Shown: piece by piece, positions 45,526-54,584 of the stretch | Layout of the letters: each line of letters begins with the position of its first letter | Position numbering within the stretch: position 1 is the stretch's first letter | Origin: Enterococcus florum | GTDB lineage: Bacteria; Bacillota; Bacilli; Lactobacillales; Enterococcaceae | Length of the DNA: 64,000 nucleotides | Reading direction: 5' to 3' | Assembly (NCBI RefSeq): GCF_004309355.1 | Contig: NZ_BJCC01000022.1 | Coordinates: 1-64,000, forward strand | Made by a program: the position numbers and the translations under genes | The notes under the pieces: generated by a model | Database searches by the model: none | What the model saw: only the letters and a program-made list of their open reading frames with translations | What the model was told of the DNA's origin: nothing

Positions 45526-47131
45526 GCTAGTTAATCCAATTTTACGCGGATTTCATCCCGATGCGAGTGTGGTAAAAGTTGGAACCGATTATTATTTGGC
45601 AACCTCAACATTTGAGTGGATGCCTGGAGTAGAAATCTATCATTCAAGGGATTTGGTAAATTGGCAATTGATCGCCAATCCCCTTCAGAATAGCCTTCAG
45701 GCATCATTAATTGGAAACTATAATTCAGGCAGCATTTGGGCGCCGCATCTGAGCTATACAGAGGGACGCTTTTGGCTGTTGATTACAGATGTAAAGACAG
45801 GAAATGCTTTTAAGGATACGTTGAACTATGTTTTTTCTTCTGAAACAATCACAGGTGATTGGGGAACGCCGACCTTCGTGACAGCTAGTGGCTTTGATCC
45901 AGCCTTTTTCCATGATGATGACGGTCGTCATTACATTATGAGTATGCTGTTTGACCACCGTTTGGAGCAGCCAAATTTTACTGGTTTAGTCATTCAGGAG
46001 TTCGATATTGAAAGCATGCAATTGATCGGTGAACGCGAGTACTTTTACACGGGGACCGATTTAGGAGTATGTGAAGGACCGCAGCTGCTAAAAAAAGATG
46101 GCTGGTATTATTTATTGTGCGCAGCAGGTGGAACAGGCTACAGTCACGCCGCGACAGTTTGCCGATCAAAAACTATTATGGGACCCTATGAGCTTTCACC
46201 CTATCATCCTTTTTTGACCACCAAGCCAGTACCTGAAAATCCGTTACAAAAAAGCGGCCATGCATCGTTTGTCGAAGTTTCGTCAGAGGAATGGTACATC
46301 GTGCATATTTGCTCTCGTCCGCTTACTAAACGTGGGAACTGTACCTTGGGTCGTGAGACGGCACTACAGAAAATTGACTGGATTGATGATTGGCCACGGC
46401 TCAGTAATGGAACAATGTTTCCAGATTTGGCGGTTGAAGTTCCTAGTATTGCTCAAAACAGTGACCAGCAGCTTGATTTTAGTACGCAATGTGATTTCAC
46501 AGACCCAGAACTTCCAGATTACTTTAAAACATTAAGACAACCACTTTCGGAAATGAGCCAAAAGATTTCTCTGTCAGAGCGTCCCGGTTATTTGCGCTTG
46601 TATGGTGAACAAAGTATTACCAGCCTGCACCGTCAGACATTGATTGCTCGACGATGGCAGCATTTTTGCTTCAAAGTGGAAACCGAAATGGAATTCGAAC
46701 CAGAGAATTTTCAACAAATGGCTGGTTTGGTTCTATTTTATGACACTGATAATTGGCACTATCTGCAGGTTTCATATGATGAGAGGCTACAGTCAAAAGT
46801 TATCCAAGTAGAGACCGCTAGAGTCCACCAATTCATTTACCGCTCCGAGCGAATCGCTATTCCATCAGATAAGCCCATTCGACTAGCGGTTAAGGTCGAT
46901 CGAGACCAAGCCCAATTCTTTTACGGAATCGGAAATGGCGAAATACAGCCAATTGGCGAGATACTAGAAGCAGATCATCTAAGTGATGACTATATCAAGG
47001 CAAACGGAAAACTGGCATTTACAGGTGCGATGGTAGGAATATGTGCACAGGATTTTGATCGCCATCGCTCGTTTGCTGATTTCAATTATTTTAATTATTT
47101 AGAAAATCATACAAACGAGGCGAAAAAATGA
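45518..47131 (+). CDS. GH43 beta-xylosidase/alpha-arabinofuranosidase family enzyme
   Basis: AAGGGAG places the start at 45518. The 537-residue protein has no signal peptide. The five-bladed propeller carries the GH43 triad: D15 (GFHPDASV), the modulating Asp in SGFDPAFFHDDDG and the acid Glu in GVCEGPQLL. The C-terminal 200 residues match the beta-sandwich of the two-domain beta-xylosidase type (RWQHFCFKVETEMEF, LVLFYDTDNWHYLQVSY). It should cleave short xylosyl or arabinosyl substituents. In this operon it may act on uronate-containing heteroglycans, which widens the likely substrate beyond animal glycosaminoglycans. Confidence 0.9.
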   Translation: MNKLVNPILRGFHPDASVVKVGTDYYLATSTFEWMPGVEIYHSRDLVNWQLIANPLQNSLQASLIGNYNSGSIWAPHLSYTEGRFWLLITDVKTGNAFKDTLNYVFSSETITGDWGTPTFVTASGFDPAFFHDDDGRHYIMSMLFDHRLEQPNFTGLVIQEFDIESMQLIGEREYFYTGTDLGVCEGPQLLKKDGWYYLLCAAGGTGYSHAATVCRSKTIMGPYELSPYHPFLTTKPVPENPLQKSGHASFVEVSSEEWYIVHICSRPLTKRGNCTLGRETALQKIDWIDDWPRLSNGTMFPDLAVEVPSIAQNSDQQLDFSTQCDFTDPELPDYFKTLRQPLSEMSQKISLSERPGYLRLYGEQSITSLHRQTLIARRWQHFCFKVETEMEFEPENFQQMAGLVLFYDTDNWHYLQVSYDERLQSKVIQVETARVHQFIYRSERIAIPSDKPIRLAVKVDRDQAQFFYGIGNGEIQPIGEILEADHLSDDYIKANGKLAFTGAMVGICAQDFDRHRSFADFNYFNYLENHTNEAKK

Positions 47132-47775
47132 AAAAAATGGATAGCTTAAAAAAAATAGAAAATGCTGGTGTGATTGCTGTTATACGTGGAAATTCGGCCG
47201 AACAAGGAAAAAAATCCTGCGATGCTTTGCTTAAAGGTGGGATTAAAGGACTGGAAGTCACATGGACTCTACCGCAGGCTGATCAAGTCATTGCAGAAGT
47301 GAAAGCTGAAATTAGGGATGATGAGGTAATCATTGGTGCTGGAACGGTACTTGATGCGGTAACGGCCCGTTTAGCAATCATGGCTGGTGCTGAGTTTATT
47401 GTCAGCCCAACATTTGATCAAGCAACCGCAGAAATCTGTAACCTATATCAGGTACCCTATCTTCCAGGCTGTATGACGATCACAGAAATCAAGGAAGCGA
47501 TGAAGTCTGGAGTAGATATCGTTAAACTTTTTCCAGGCTCAGCATACGGCCCAGAAATTATTTCTGCCTTTAAAGCACCTATGCCTCAAGTAAATATCAT
47601 GCCGACAGGCGGCGTTAGTTTGAATAATATGGAGGAATGGTTTAAAGCGGGAGTGGTTACGGTTGGTGTAGGTGGGAATTTATTGAAGCCAGCAGATACA
47701 GGGAACTATAAAGAGGTAATCAAAATGGCTGAAAGCTATGTGAAAGAATTTAAACGTATAAAAGAAGGTGCCTGA
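47128..47775 (+). CDS. kdgA: 2-keto-3-deoxy-6-phosphogluconate (KDPG) aldolase
   Basis: The 215-residue class I aldolase has GLEVTWTLP (catalytic Glu), IGAGTVLDAVTARLAIMAGAEFIVSP, and the Schiff-base Lys in DIVKLFPGSAYGP, plus IMPTGGVSLNN. It splits KDPG into pyruvate and glyceraldehyde-3-phosphate. It overlaps the GH43 stop by 4 bases (ATGA) and precedes the kinase by 2 bases, so the trio is tightly coupled. It is the last enzymatic step of the Kdu route. Confidence 0.93.
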   Translation: MKKMDSLKKIENAGVIAVIRGNSAEQGKKSCDALLKGGIKGLEVTWTLPQADQVIAEVKAEIRDDEVIIGAGTVLDAVTARLAIMAGAEFIVSPTFDQATAEICNLYQVPYLPGCMTITEIKEAMKSGVDIVKLFPGSAYGPEIISAFKAPMPQVNIMPTGGVSLNNMEEWFKAGVVTVGVGGNLLKPADTGNYKEVIKMAESYVKEFKRIKEGA

Positions 47776-47777
47776 TA

Positions 47778-48773
47778 ATGGAGAAAATATTGGCTTTTGG
47801 GGAAATTATGCTTCGATTATCCACCATTGATAACGCAAGACTAGATGAAAGTACTGAATTTGCATCTCATTACGGTGGAGGAGAAGCAAATGTGGCGATA
47901 TCATTGGCAAATTTTGGTCATCAGGTAGGTTTTGCATCAAAAGTTCCTGATAATCCATTGGGGTATGCAGTAAAGAAACACTTGAATAAATACGGTGTTG
48001 ATACCTCTAGCTTATTATTTGGTGGTGAACGACTTGGAACTTATTACTTGGAAAAAGGAGCAGGCCTTCGAGGAACCAATGTCATCTATGATCGCGCACA
48101 CTCAAGTTTTTCAGAAATGCAGGAGTTGGAATGGGATAGCATTGAGTTATTTGAAGGTGTTAACATAATACACATTTCCGGGATAACTCCTGCATTAAGT
48201 ACGAAATGGCAAAACTTGATGGTACAATTAATAAAAAAGGCAAGAGAATACGATGTAAAAGTTAGTTTAGACATTAATTATCGAGGAAAGCTTTGGTCGG
48301 TTGACGAATGTGGTGCGTTTATTCGTAAGATTGCTCACTATATTGATTATTGTTCCGCTGCAAAATTAGATGCGCTGAATTTCTTTAAAATCTCTGAAAA
48401 AAAAGATGCAGGCTTAGATTATTATTATCAAGCCATAGCTGAAAGCTATCCGAATATCAAAGTGTTTTATTCAACTAAACGCAAAGTTTTTGATGCTCAA
48501 CATAATCAATTACAGGGAAATCTCTATCAGAATGGTAATTTATATCAGTCGAAAATGTATGATATTAATCATATCGTTGATCGAGTTGGTGGAGGAGATG
48601 CGTTTACGGCTGGGATTCTACATGGATTAATCAAGTATGATGATCCCCAAAAGACGATCGATTTTGCTGCAGCAGCATCGACACTGAAGCATACTGTTTC
48701 CGGCGACTGCAATTTATTCTCAGAAAAAGAAGTACAGGACTTTTTAGATACAAGCGGAGAAATTAAACGATAA
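47778..48773 (+). CDS. kdgK: 2-keto-3-deoxygluconate (KDG) kinase, PfkB family
   Basis: The 331-residue PfkB/ribokinase-fold enzyme has the N-terminal signature YGGGEANVAISLANFG, a SLDINYRGKLWS substrate segment and the C-terminal motif DRVGGGDAFTAGILHGL with catalytic Asp. It phosphorylates KDG from KduD for the aldolase encoded just before it. The order aldolase then kinase is common in Firmicute kdg operons. It ends the long sigma-54 operon; the next activator gene follows within 30 bases. Confidence 0.92.
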   Translation: MEKILAFGEIMLRLSTIDNARLDESTEFASHYGGGEANVAISLANFGHQVGFASKVPDNPLGYAVKKHLNKYGVDTSSLLFGGERLGTYYLEKGAGLRGTNVIYDRAHSSFSEMQELEWDSIELFEGVNIIHISGITPALSTKWQNLMVQLIKKAREYDVKVSLDINYRGKLWSVDECGAFIRKIAHYIDYCSAAKLDALNFFKISEKKDAGLDYYYQAIAESYPNIKVFYSTKRKVFDAQHNQLQGNLYQNGNLYQSKMYDINHIVDRVGGGDAFTAGILHGLIKYDDPQKTIDFAAAASTLKHTVSGDCNLFSEKEVQDFLDTSGEIKR

Positions 48774-48803
48774 GGTTTCACGTAAACGGAGAGGTGATGA
48801 AGA

Positions 48804-51347
48804 ATGTCAGTTCAGGAAGAGTTATTATCTTATATTCAAGAGAATTTTGTAAACGAACCTGTAACAGCATCACTGATTGCAGAAAATAAAGGACTTAGTA
48901 GAAATACTGTAAGTCATTACTTAAATCGTTTGGCAGAAGAAGGACATTTAAGAAAGATAAAAAGTAAGCCAACGACTTTTGTTTTTGAAACATTTTCTCA
49001 GGAGATAGATTCCTTTGAAAGCTTAATTGGCTACGATGGTTCTTTACGTCCAATGGTTCAGCAGTTCAAATCAACAGTTATGTATCCTAATGGGCTGCCG
49101 TTGATTTTGAATGGTGCTAGCGGGACAGGAAAAAGCTTTATTGCACGACTGATCTATGAGTATGCGAAAGAAAAGGCCCAGATTGAACCAGATGCTCCCT
49201 TCGTGGTTCTGAATTGTGCGGACTATGGAAACAACCCTGAATTACTTTCATCCGTTTTATTTGGCTATGTATCTGGGGCCTTCACTGGGGCGAATCAGGA
49301 GAAAAAAGGCCTGCTCGATGAAGCCGATGGAGGATATCTTTTTCTAGATGAAGTGCATAATCTTACTGCGGAAAATCAGGAGAAACTATTTCTATTGATC
49401 GATTCGGGTCAATTTCGACGTCTAGGTGAGAACGAGAAATGGCGTAAGACTCGCGTCCGTTTAATTATGGCTACAACAGAAAATACGGAATCGACGTTAT
49501 TGACGACTTTTCGTAGAAGAATTCCTTACGAAGTCATATTGCCGCAATTTTCATCACGTCCTTTAAATGAGCGTTTACGTCTAATCCAACTATTTTTTCA
49601 ACAAGAAGCAAACAAAGTGAATAAGCAGGTGAGTGTTTCTCAGACTTTGATTAAAGAACTATCGAAAATCAAATTCGAAGGAAATATTGGACAACTGAAA
49701 AACCAGATTAAAGTTTTAGTCGCAGATGAATTACCAAGACAGTCGGCTGAAATCATCGTTATTCCTTATCATAAAGCGGTTGTCAGAGAATGTGATTCTG
49801 TCAGTTTTATTCCAAATGACGAACCCCAGCCGTTGGCTGTGCAATGTGATTCTCTCAATCATTTAAGAGAAGAAATGAAAGAAATTCAAAAATTCAGTCA
49901 ATTAGTTAATAGAACGAAGAATCTTTTCTTTTTGATGGAAAACTATTTGACTGAAGCAGATAACCAGTTAGAAAAACAAATGAATGATTTTTTTACATTA
50001 TTTGGATATCGTGATATTGAAAAATTAATTGATAGAAAATTAAGACAATATGGTTTTCTACCTTCAGAGGCCCAACGAAAACGTCTTACTAAAATAATTT
50101 ATTTTTTTAATGGTCAGGGATTTATCTTTGAAAGGAATATTGCCATTGAAGAGACGGACCGCTCTAGTTTTCGCAAGTATTTTGTAGTGACAGATTCATT
50201 ATTGGAAATGTATCATGGGCACCCATTATTTAATCAGTTCAGGAGTTTATTGGCAGCCTATTTATCAAGTGAATTTCCAATCGTTTCCAAAATAAATGCA
50301 ATAATTGTTATGCACGGGAAAAATAATGCAAAGACGCTTGCTGCGACAGCTAATGAAATGATTGGTGAGTATATTTTTGATTATTTTGGAATGCCTTCAT
50401 TAGTTAGTACCCAGGAGATTATCAATGAAATCGTCAATTACACGAAAAAAGTCGATACTAGTCAAGGCTTAGTTATATTAGTAGATATGGGATCTCTAGA
50501 AAAAATTTACAGCAGTATCAAAGGAAATGTGAGTGGGGATTTGATTGTTATGAACAACGTGTCTACTGCTTTAGGTATCGAAGTAGGAATGAAGCTGCAT
50601 CAGGGTGCAACAACGCGTCAATTAGAGCAATTAGATTTAGAACACTTCAAAGTGGATCGTCAATATTTTGAGGGAGTTTCACAAAAACCCAATGTTTTGA
50701 TTGCTTGTTTATCTGGTCAAGGGATTGCGGATAAAATCAAGGATATTTTTATAAAATATCTTTCTGACGAGGTTGACGTGTTGACTCTTGATTATCAGAA
50801 ATTAGCCGAGAAATGTCAAAATCTGGATGAGATATTTTTCAAAAATACCATTGCAGTTATTACTACACCTAAAATAGAGGACAGTATACAACCGATAATT
50901 TCAGTCGAGGAAATTGTCAAAGATACACAATCATTAATGAGTCTTCAAGATTATATGGATCAATCGGCGATTAAACAGTGTGGAAATGATATCTTGAAAT
51001 TATTTACAATTGAAGGTGCATCAGAGCGTTTAAACTTTTTGAATCCAGAACGAATCATCAATGAGGTTGGCGAAGTAATTACTTCATACGAAAATTATTA
51101 TCAAATTAGTTTTCCAAATTTTGTGCGGATTAATCTCTTTTTGCATATGTCTTTGATGATTGAACGAATTCTGACAGGTGGCGACGATGAGAATACAGAT
51201 TTTATCGTCAAAGATACAAATGAATTCAAGAATTTCTGCGAGTTTTCTGATGTTGCATTCGATAAAATATGTAAGAAATACAATCTTCGTATTCCAAAAA
51301 CCGAATATGCTATGGTTTATCAATTGGTGAAGCAAATGATGGGATGA
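48804..51347 (+). CDS. LevR-type sigma-54 activator with PRD and PTS-like domains, copy 2
   Basis: The 847-residue protein starts after GAGGTGATG. It has a helix-turn-helix at 1-60 (LIAENKGLSRNTVSHYLNRL) and an AAA+ domain at about 75-310, with GASGTGKS, GYVSGAFTGANQ and GYLFLDEVHNL. EIIA(Man)-like (IVMHGKNNAKT) and EIIB-like (LIACLSGQGIADK) domains follow, and a C-terminal PRD (NLFLHMSLMIERIL). Compared with the activator at 32780 the first PRD is much less clear, so phospho-control may differ. It sits upstream of the second PTS and its sigma-54 promoter, the most likely target. Confidence 0.9.
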   Translation: MSVQEELLSYIQENFVNEPVTASLIAENKGLSRNTVSHYLNRLAEEGHLRKIKSKPTTFVFETFSQEIDSFESLIGYDGSLRPMVQQFKSTVMYPNGLPLILNGASGTGKSFIARLIYEYAKEKAQIEPDAPFVVLNCADYGNNPELLSSVLFGYVSGAFTGANQEKKGLLDEADGGYLFLDEVHNLTAENQEKLFLLIDSGQFRRLGENEKWRKTRVRLIMATTENTESTLLTTFRRRIPYEVILPQFSSRPLNERLRLIQLFFQQEANKVNKQVSVSQTLIKELSKIKFEGNIGQLKNQIKVLVADELPRQSAEIIVIPYHKAVVRECDSVSFIPNDEPQPLAVQCDSLNHLREEMKEIQKFSQLVNRTKNLFFLMENYLTEADNQLEKQMNDFFTLFGYRDIEKLIDRKLRQYGFLPSEAQRKRLTKIIYFFNGQGFIFERNIAIEETDRSSFRKYFVVTDSLLEMYHGHPLFNQFRSLLAAYLSSEFPIVSKINAIIVMHGKNNAKTLAATANEMIGEYIFDYFGMPSLVSTQEIINEIVNYTKKVDTSQGLVILVDMGSLEKIYSSIKGNVSGDLIVMNNVSTALGIEVGMKLHQGATTRQLEQLDLEHFKVDRQYFEGVSQKPNVLIACLSGQGIADKIKDIFIKYLSDEVDVLTLDYQKLAEKCQNLDEIFFKNTIAVITTPKIEDSIQPIISVEEIVKDTQSLMSLQDYMDQSAIKQCGNDILKLFTIEGASERLNFLNPERIINEVGEVITSYENYYQISFPNFVRINLFLHMSLMIERILTGGDDENTDFIVKDTNEFKNFCEFSDVAFDKICKKYNLRIPKTEYAMVYQLVKQMMG

Positions 51348-51356
51348 TCCCATTCG

Positions 51357-51394
51357 AAAGAAGTGTCGGAACAGGCTCCGACACTTCTTTTTAG
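51357..51394 (+). terminator. Terminator after the second activator
   Basis: Perfect 14-base arms AAAGAAGTGTCGGA and TCCGACACTTCTTT with a 6-base loop, then TTTT. Its TGTCGGA/TCCGACA core resembles the TCGACA elements near the other sigma-54 promoters, and it lies 45-75 bases upstream of one. It may double as an activator site. Confidence 0.85.
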
Positions 51395-51433
51395 ACTGAG
51401 TATTGATTTGATAGGATTTTTGAAAAATAAAGT

Positions 51434-51449
51434 TGGCATAGTATTTGCA
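51434..51449 (+). promoter_or_regulatory. Sigma-54 promoter of the second mannose-family PTS
   Basis: TGGCATAGTATTTGCA fits -24/-12. It shares TGGCAT and downstream AATAAAGTGAA with the promoter at 36789, forming a class distinct from the TGGCACA promoters at 30903 and 39106. Confidence 0.85.
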
Positions 51450-51491
51450 TTTAATAAAGTGAACAAGAAAACAAGTAAGGAGTGAAACACA

Positions 51492-51974
51492 ATGATTAAA
51501 ATGGTACGTATCGATGAACGTTTGATCCATGGTCAAGTCGCAATGATTTGGAGTAAACAGCTAGGAGTAGATCGAATTATCGTTGTAAACGAAAAGGCGG
51601 CGACTGATCCAATTTTATCTTCGACTTTAAAAATGGCAGCTCCAGATTCTATCAAGGTCATTATTCTTGATGAAGAGAAAGCCAAAGTTCTACTGCGAGA
51701 TCCAAGAATGAATGATTTGAGTATTCTAGTCATCGTTAATTCACCTAAGGATGCATTATTCGTTGTTGAAAATGCCAGTGAGATCAAAAAGGTTAATCTT
51801 GGAAATTATGGAAAAGCTAGTAAAGATGGTGATGAGCGGATTAAATTGAATGATAATGTCTTTTTGGGGGAGAAGGATAAAGAATATTTAAGAGAGATCA
51901 TCAAATTAGGCGTAACAACCGAATATCAATTAGTTCCTGATCAGCCGATCACGGATATGAAGACAGTGCTTTAA
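51492..51974 (+). CDS. PTS mannose-family EIIB, second set
   Basis: The 160-residue protein begins MIKMVRIDERLIHGQVAMIW with phospho-His H13. It is closely similar in pattern to the EIIB at 36848 but clearly diverged (GVDRIIVVNEKAATDP). AAGGAG precedes the ATG. It starts the IIB-IIC-IID-esterase operon. No EIIA gene accompanies it. Confidence 0.93.
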   Translation: MIKMVRIDERLIHGQVAMIWSKQLGVDRIIVVNEKAATDPILSSTLKMAAPDSIKVIILDEEKAKVLLRDPRMNDLSILVIVNSPKDALFVVENASEIKKVNLGNYGKASKDGDERIKLNDNVFLGEKDKEYLREIIKLGVTTEYQLVPDQPITDMKTVL

Positions 51975-51988
51975 AGGAGGAAAAGAAA

Positions 51989-52804
51989 ATGATGCAATCG
52001 GTTTTAGTTGGTTTGATTATGGCTCTTGTCAAATGGTTGGATTGGGGTTTTCTGAATATTATGCCACGTCCCATTTGGATTGGTCCACTTGTGGGATTGG
52101 TTTTGGGTGATTTAACCCAAGGGATTATTATTGGTGCTGCAATCGAGGCCGTTTTTATGGGAACGTTTACCATTGGAGGTTCGGTTCCTTCTGATATTAC
52201 AGCGGCTGCGGTTTTTGGAACGGCTTTTGGTATTTTGACTGGTAAGGGTGTTACTACAGGCGTTGCTTTGTCTGTCCCAGTCGGGTTGTTGGCAGTACTA
52301 CTATTCAATGTTGTTTGTTTAATTTTTAACTTCGTTGTTGATTTCGAAGACCGAGCGATCGCTAATCATAATGAAAAGCAATTCAATCTTGCACACTTTT
52401 TTGCGATGTTTTTCTATCCAGCAGTCTATTTTGTTATGACTGTAATTGTATTACAACTGGGTGTTGGTCCAGTTGAGAGCTTTATGAGTAATTTGCCTGA
52501 GCAAGTTAATCAAATGTTGAATGTAATGGCTCAGTTGTTGCCAGCCTTAGGGATGGGAATTTTGATCAGCTCTATGTGGGACAAGGAGATTTTACCATTC
52601 TTCTTTATTGGCTTTGTTTTAGCGGCCTACTTGGGAATGAATACGATGGGAATAGCTGTTTTAGGTGGCGCAATTGCAATCTATTTCATTCTTACAGATT
52701 TCAAGAAGACCAAAGAATTAAATGAACTAAAGAAGCAGCGAATGGTTGTGGGTGCTACAAATAGCTCAAATCTAAATGACGAAATGGAGGACTTCTTATC
52801 ATGA
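51989..52804 (+). CDS. PTS mannose-family EIIC, second set
   Basis: The 271-residue membrane protein has the family segment GAAIEAVFMGTFTIGGSVPSDITAA near residues 48-72 and about eight hydrophobic helices. It starts 14 bases after EIIB behind AAAGGAGG and overlaps EIID by 4 bases. A charged tail (DFKKTKELNELKKQR) ends it. Confidence 0.92.
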   Translation: MMQSVLVGLIMALVKWLDWGFLNIMPRPIWIGPLVGLVLGDLTQGIIIGAAIEAVFMGTFTIGGSVPSDITAAAVFGTAFGILTGKGVTTGVALSVPVGLLAVLLFNVVCLIFNFVVDFEDRAIANHNEKQFNLAHFFAMFFYPAVYFVMTVIVLQLGVGPVESFMSNLPEQVNQMLNVMAQLLPALGMGILISSMWDKEILPFFFIGFVLAAYLGMNTMGIAVLGGAIAIYFILTDFKKTKELNELKKQRMVVGATNSSNLNDEMEDFLS

Positions 52805-53628
52805 TGAGATTCGATTTAGCAAAGGAAGAAAAGAAAGATTTAAATCGCATGTTTTGGAGACAAATGACAGGAATGTCTGAAATGACCTATGTTCGATTGG
52901 AAGGGCCGGGATTTGGCTGGGCGATGATGCCGTTACTTAGAAAAATTTATAACAATGATGAGGACTATTATAACGCTGTAGCTCGTAATATGATGTATTT
53001 CAATACGAATTATGCCTTCATTCCTTTTATCCAGGGGATTGTTCTTTCGATGGAAAAAGAAAATGCTAGAAATCCACAAGAAAACATTAATGAGTCTGTA
53101 AACGGAATCAAAGTTGGTTTGATGGGGCCACTTGCTGGACTTGGAGATTCCTTTTTCGTAGGCACATTACGCGTAATCGCTGCGGGTGTTGCAATGAGTC
53201 TCGCACAAGAGGGCAACTTATTGGGTCCGATTCTCTTTCTTCTGATTTACCATATCCCGTTTTATTTTATTCGATATTATGGCGGTATCGTTGGGTATAA
53301 ACTAGGTGCAAGCTATATTCAAGAAGCTCAAGAAAGTGGGTTATTGCGATCCATTACGAAGGGTTGTAGCATGCTAGGATTAATGATGATTGGCGCCATG
53401 ACTTTTATGAATGTTCCTTTCAAACTATCAGTAGTTTTGAAAATGGCTGGTCAAAAACTAAATCTGCAAGAGATTTTAGATCAAATCCTGCCAGGATTGT
53501 TGTCTCTTGGTTTCGTTTGGCTAGTTGTTTGGTTGATTAGAAATAAGAAAGTATCAACAACAAAATTATTAATTGGAATTTTACTTGTTTCAGTAGTTCT
53601 TGGTGGGCTAGGACTTGCTGGAAAATAA
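52801..53628 (+). CDS. PTS mannose-family EIID, second set
   Basis: The 275-residue protein shows MFWRQMTGMSEMTYVRLEGPGFGW, then VGLMGPLAGLGDSFFVGTLRVIAAG and a hydrophobic C-terminus (KLLIGILLVSVVLGGLGLAGK), the pattern of EIID. Tandem ATG codons at 52801 and 52804 leave the first residue uncertain. It forms the translocation unit with the EIIC encoded just before. Phosphate must come through an EIIA elsewhere, most simply the one at 39160. Confidence 0.92.
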   Translation: MMRFDLAKEEKKDLNRMFWRQMTGMSEMTYVRLEGPGFGWAMMPLLRKIYNNDEDYYNAVARNMMYFNTNYAFIPFIQGIVLSMEKENARNPQENINESVNGIKVGLMGPLAGLGDSFFVGTLRVIAAGVAMSLAQEGNLLGPILFLLIYHIPFYFIRYYGGIVGYKLGASYIQEAQESGLLRSITKGCSMLGLMMIGAMTFMNVPFKLSVVLKMAGQKLNLQEILDQILPGLLSLGFVWLVVWLIRNKKVSTTKLLIGILLVSVVLGGLGLAGK

Positions 53629-53639
53629 TCGAGTGAGAT

Positions 53640-53668
53640 GACCGTGATAATTATCATGGTCTTTTCTT
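53640..53668 (+). terminator. Terminator or attenuator between EIID and the esterase
   Basis: GACCGTGATAATTATCATGGTC is a near-perfect 22-base palindrome followed by TTTTCTTC. It should lower transcription into the esterase gene. Confidence 0.7.
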
Positions 53669-53693
53669 CTATTCTAGAAAAAGAGGTGAGACA

Positions 53694-54410
53694 ATGTACA
53701 TTCAAGGTTCTTATTATTCAACAGTTTTACAACGAAGTAAATCGTATGTTGCTATACTACCAGAGAAGATTCCTAGAGAGGTTCGAGTGGTTTTCTTGCT
53801 ACACGGAATTGGATCAGATGAACGCACATGGGCTCTAAACGTGCCGTTAATTGAGTACTCTGAAAAGTATAATGTTGCCTTTTTCTGCCCTGCTGGAGAA
53901 AACAGCTTCTATACAGATCATGCTGATGGCGAAAACTATGGAGAAGCGATCGGAAAAGAATTCTATGAAGTAATAAAGTCACTGTATCAATTGAATTTTG
54001 AGCGAAAAAATGTTCAAATAGCAGGTTTCTCAATGGGAGGTTATGGGGCAGTTTTACTGGGGTTACGATACTCAGAATTATATAGTCGAATAGGAGCCTT
54101 TTCTCCCGCTTTTGTTTTTTACAAAAAAGAGCGCAAAGAAGTGCACTACCAAAAAGTTTTTTCAAAAGGTGATCAGGGAAGTGAAAATGATTGCCTTTTT
54201 CAATACAAAAAACTTCTAAATCAGCGAAAAGAAATTCCAGCTATTCAATTTTCCTGTGGTAAAGAAGATCCACTCTGCGAACAAACAGTAAAAGTGATTG
54301 ACCAAATTAAAGCGCTTGATTCCAACGCCCCAATAACCTTTTATCTACAAGCCGGGTTTCATGATTTCTCATTGTGGAGTAAAGATTTAGTGAGATTTTT
54401 AGAGATATAA
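53694..54410 (+). CDS. Alpha/beta-hydrolase esterase (EstA/esterase-D-like)
   Basis: The 238-residue cytoplasmic protein has the serine-hydrolase nucleophile elbow GFSMGGYG (S113), an oxyanion segment FLLHGIGSDERTW, the likely acid Asp in SCGKEDPLCE and the His in AGFHDFSLW. It resembles tributyrin/acetyl esterases and S-formylglutathione-hydrolase-type enzymes. Placed after a sugar PTS, it probably removes acetyl or other acyl groups from an imported sugar. That substrate is inferred. AGAGGTGAG precedes the ATG. Confidence 0.85.
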   Translation: MYIQGSYYSTVLQRSKSYVAILPEKIPREVRVVFLLHGIGSDERTWALNVPLIEYSEKYNVAFFCPAGENSFYTDHADGENYGEAIGKEFYEVIKSLYQLNFERKNVQIAGFSMGGYGAVLLGLRYSELYSRIGAFSPAFVFYKKERKEVHYQKVFSKGDQGSENDCLFQYKKLLNQRKEIPAIQFSCGKEDPLCEQTVKVIDQIKALDSNAPITFYLQAGFHDFSLWSKDLVRFLEI

Positions 54411-54530
54411 GTTAATGTGATAGCCTTTGTGTAGCGGCAATTGTAGAAGTAATGGAAAAATCCATAAGGGAAAAAAGATTTGTTTCTAGTATTAACTCAA
54501 TTTGCAAGTATATATTATTTCTTTGAAGTC

Positions 54531-54561
54531 CAATCATTTATATAGATGATTGGGCTATTTT
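54531..54561 (+). terminator. Terminator, third copy of the DUF960-associated hairpin
   Basis: CAATCAT and ATGATTG arms followed by GGCTATTTTT. It carries a few changes from copies 1 and 2, and lies 24 bases before a broken DUF960 gene. Confidence 0.78.
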
Positions 54562-54584
54562 TGTGTCTAAAGGAGGATCAAACA

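Noticed and set aside
51084-51536. 150-codon minus-strand frame at the end of the second activator
   Set aside because: It covers a strong terminator and a sigma-54 promoter of the plus strand and shows no family pattern.
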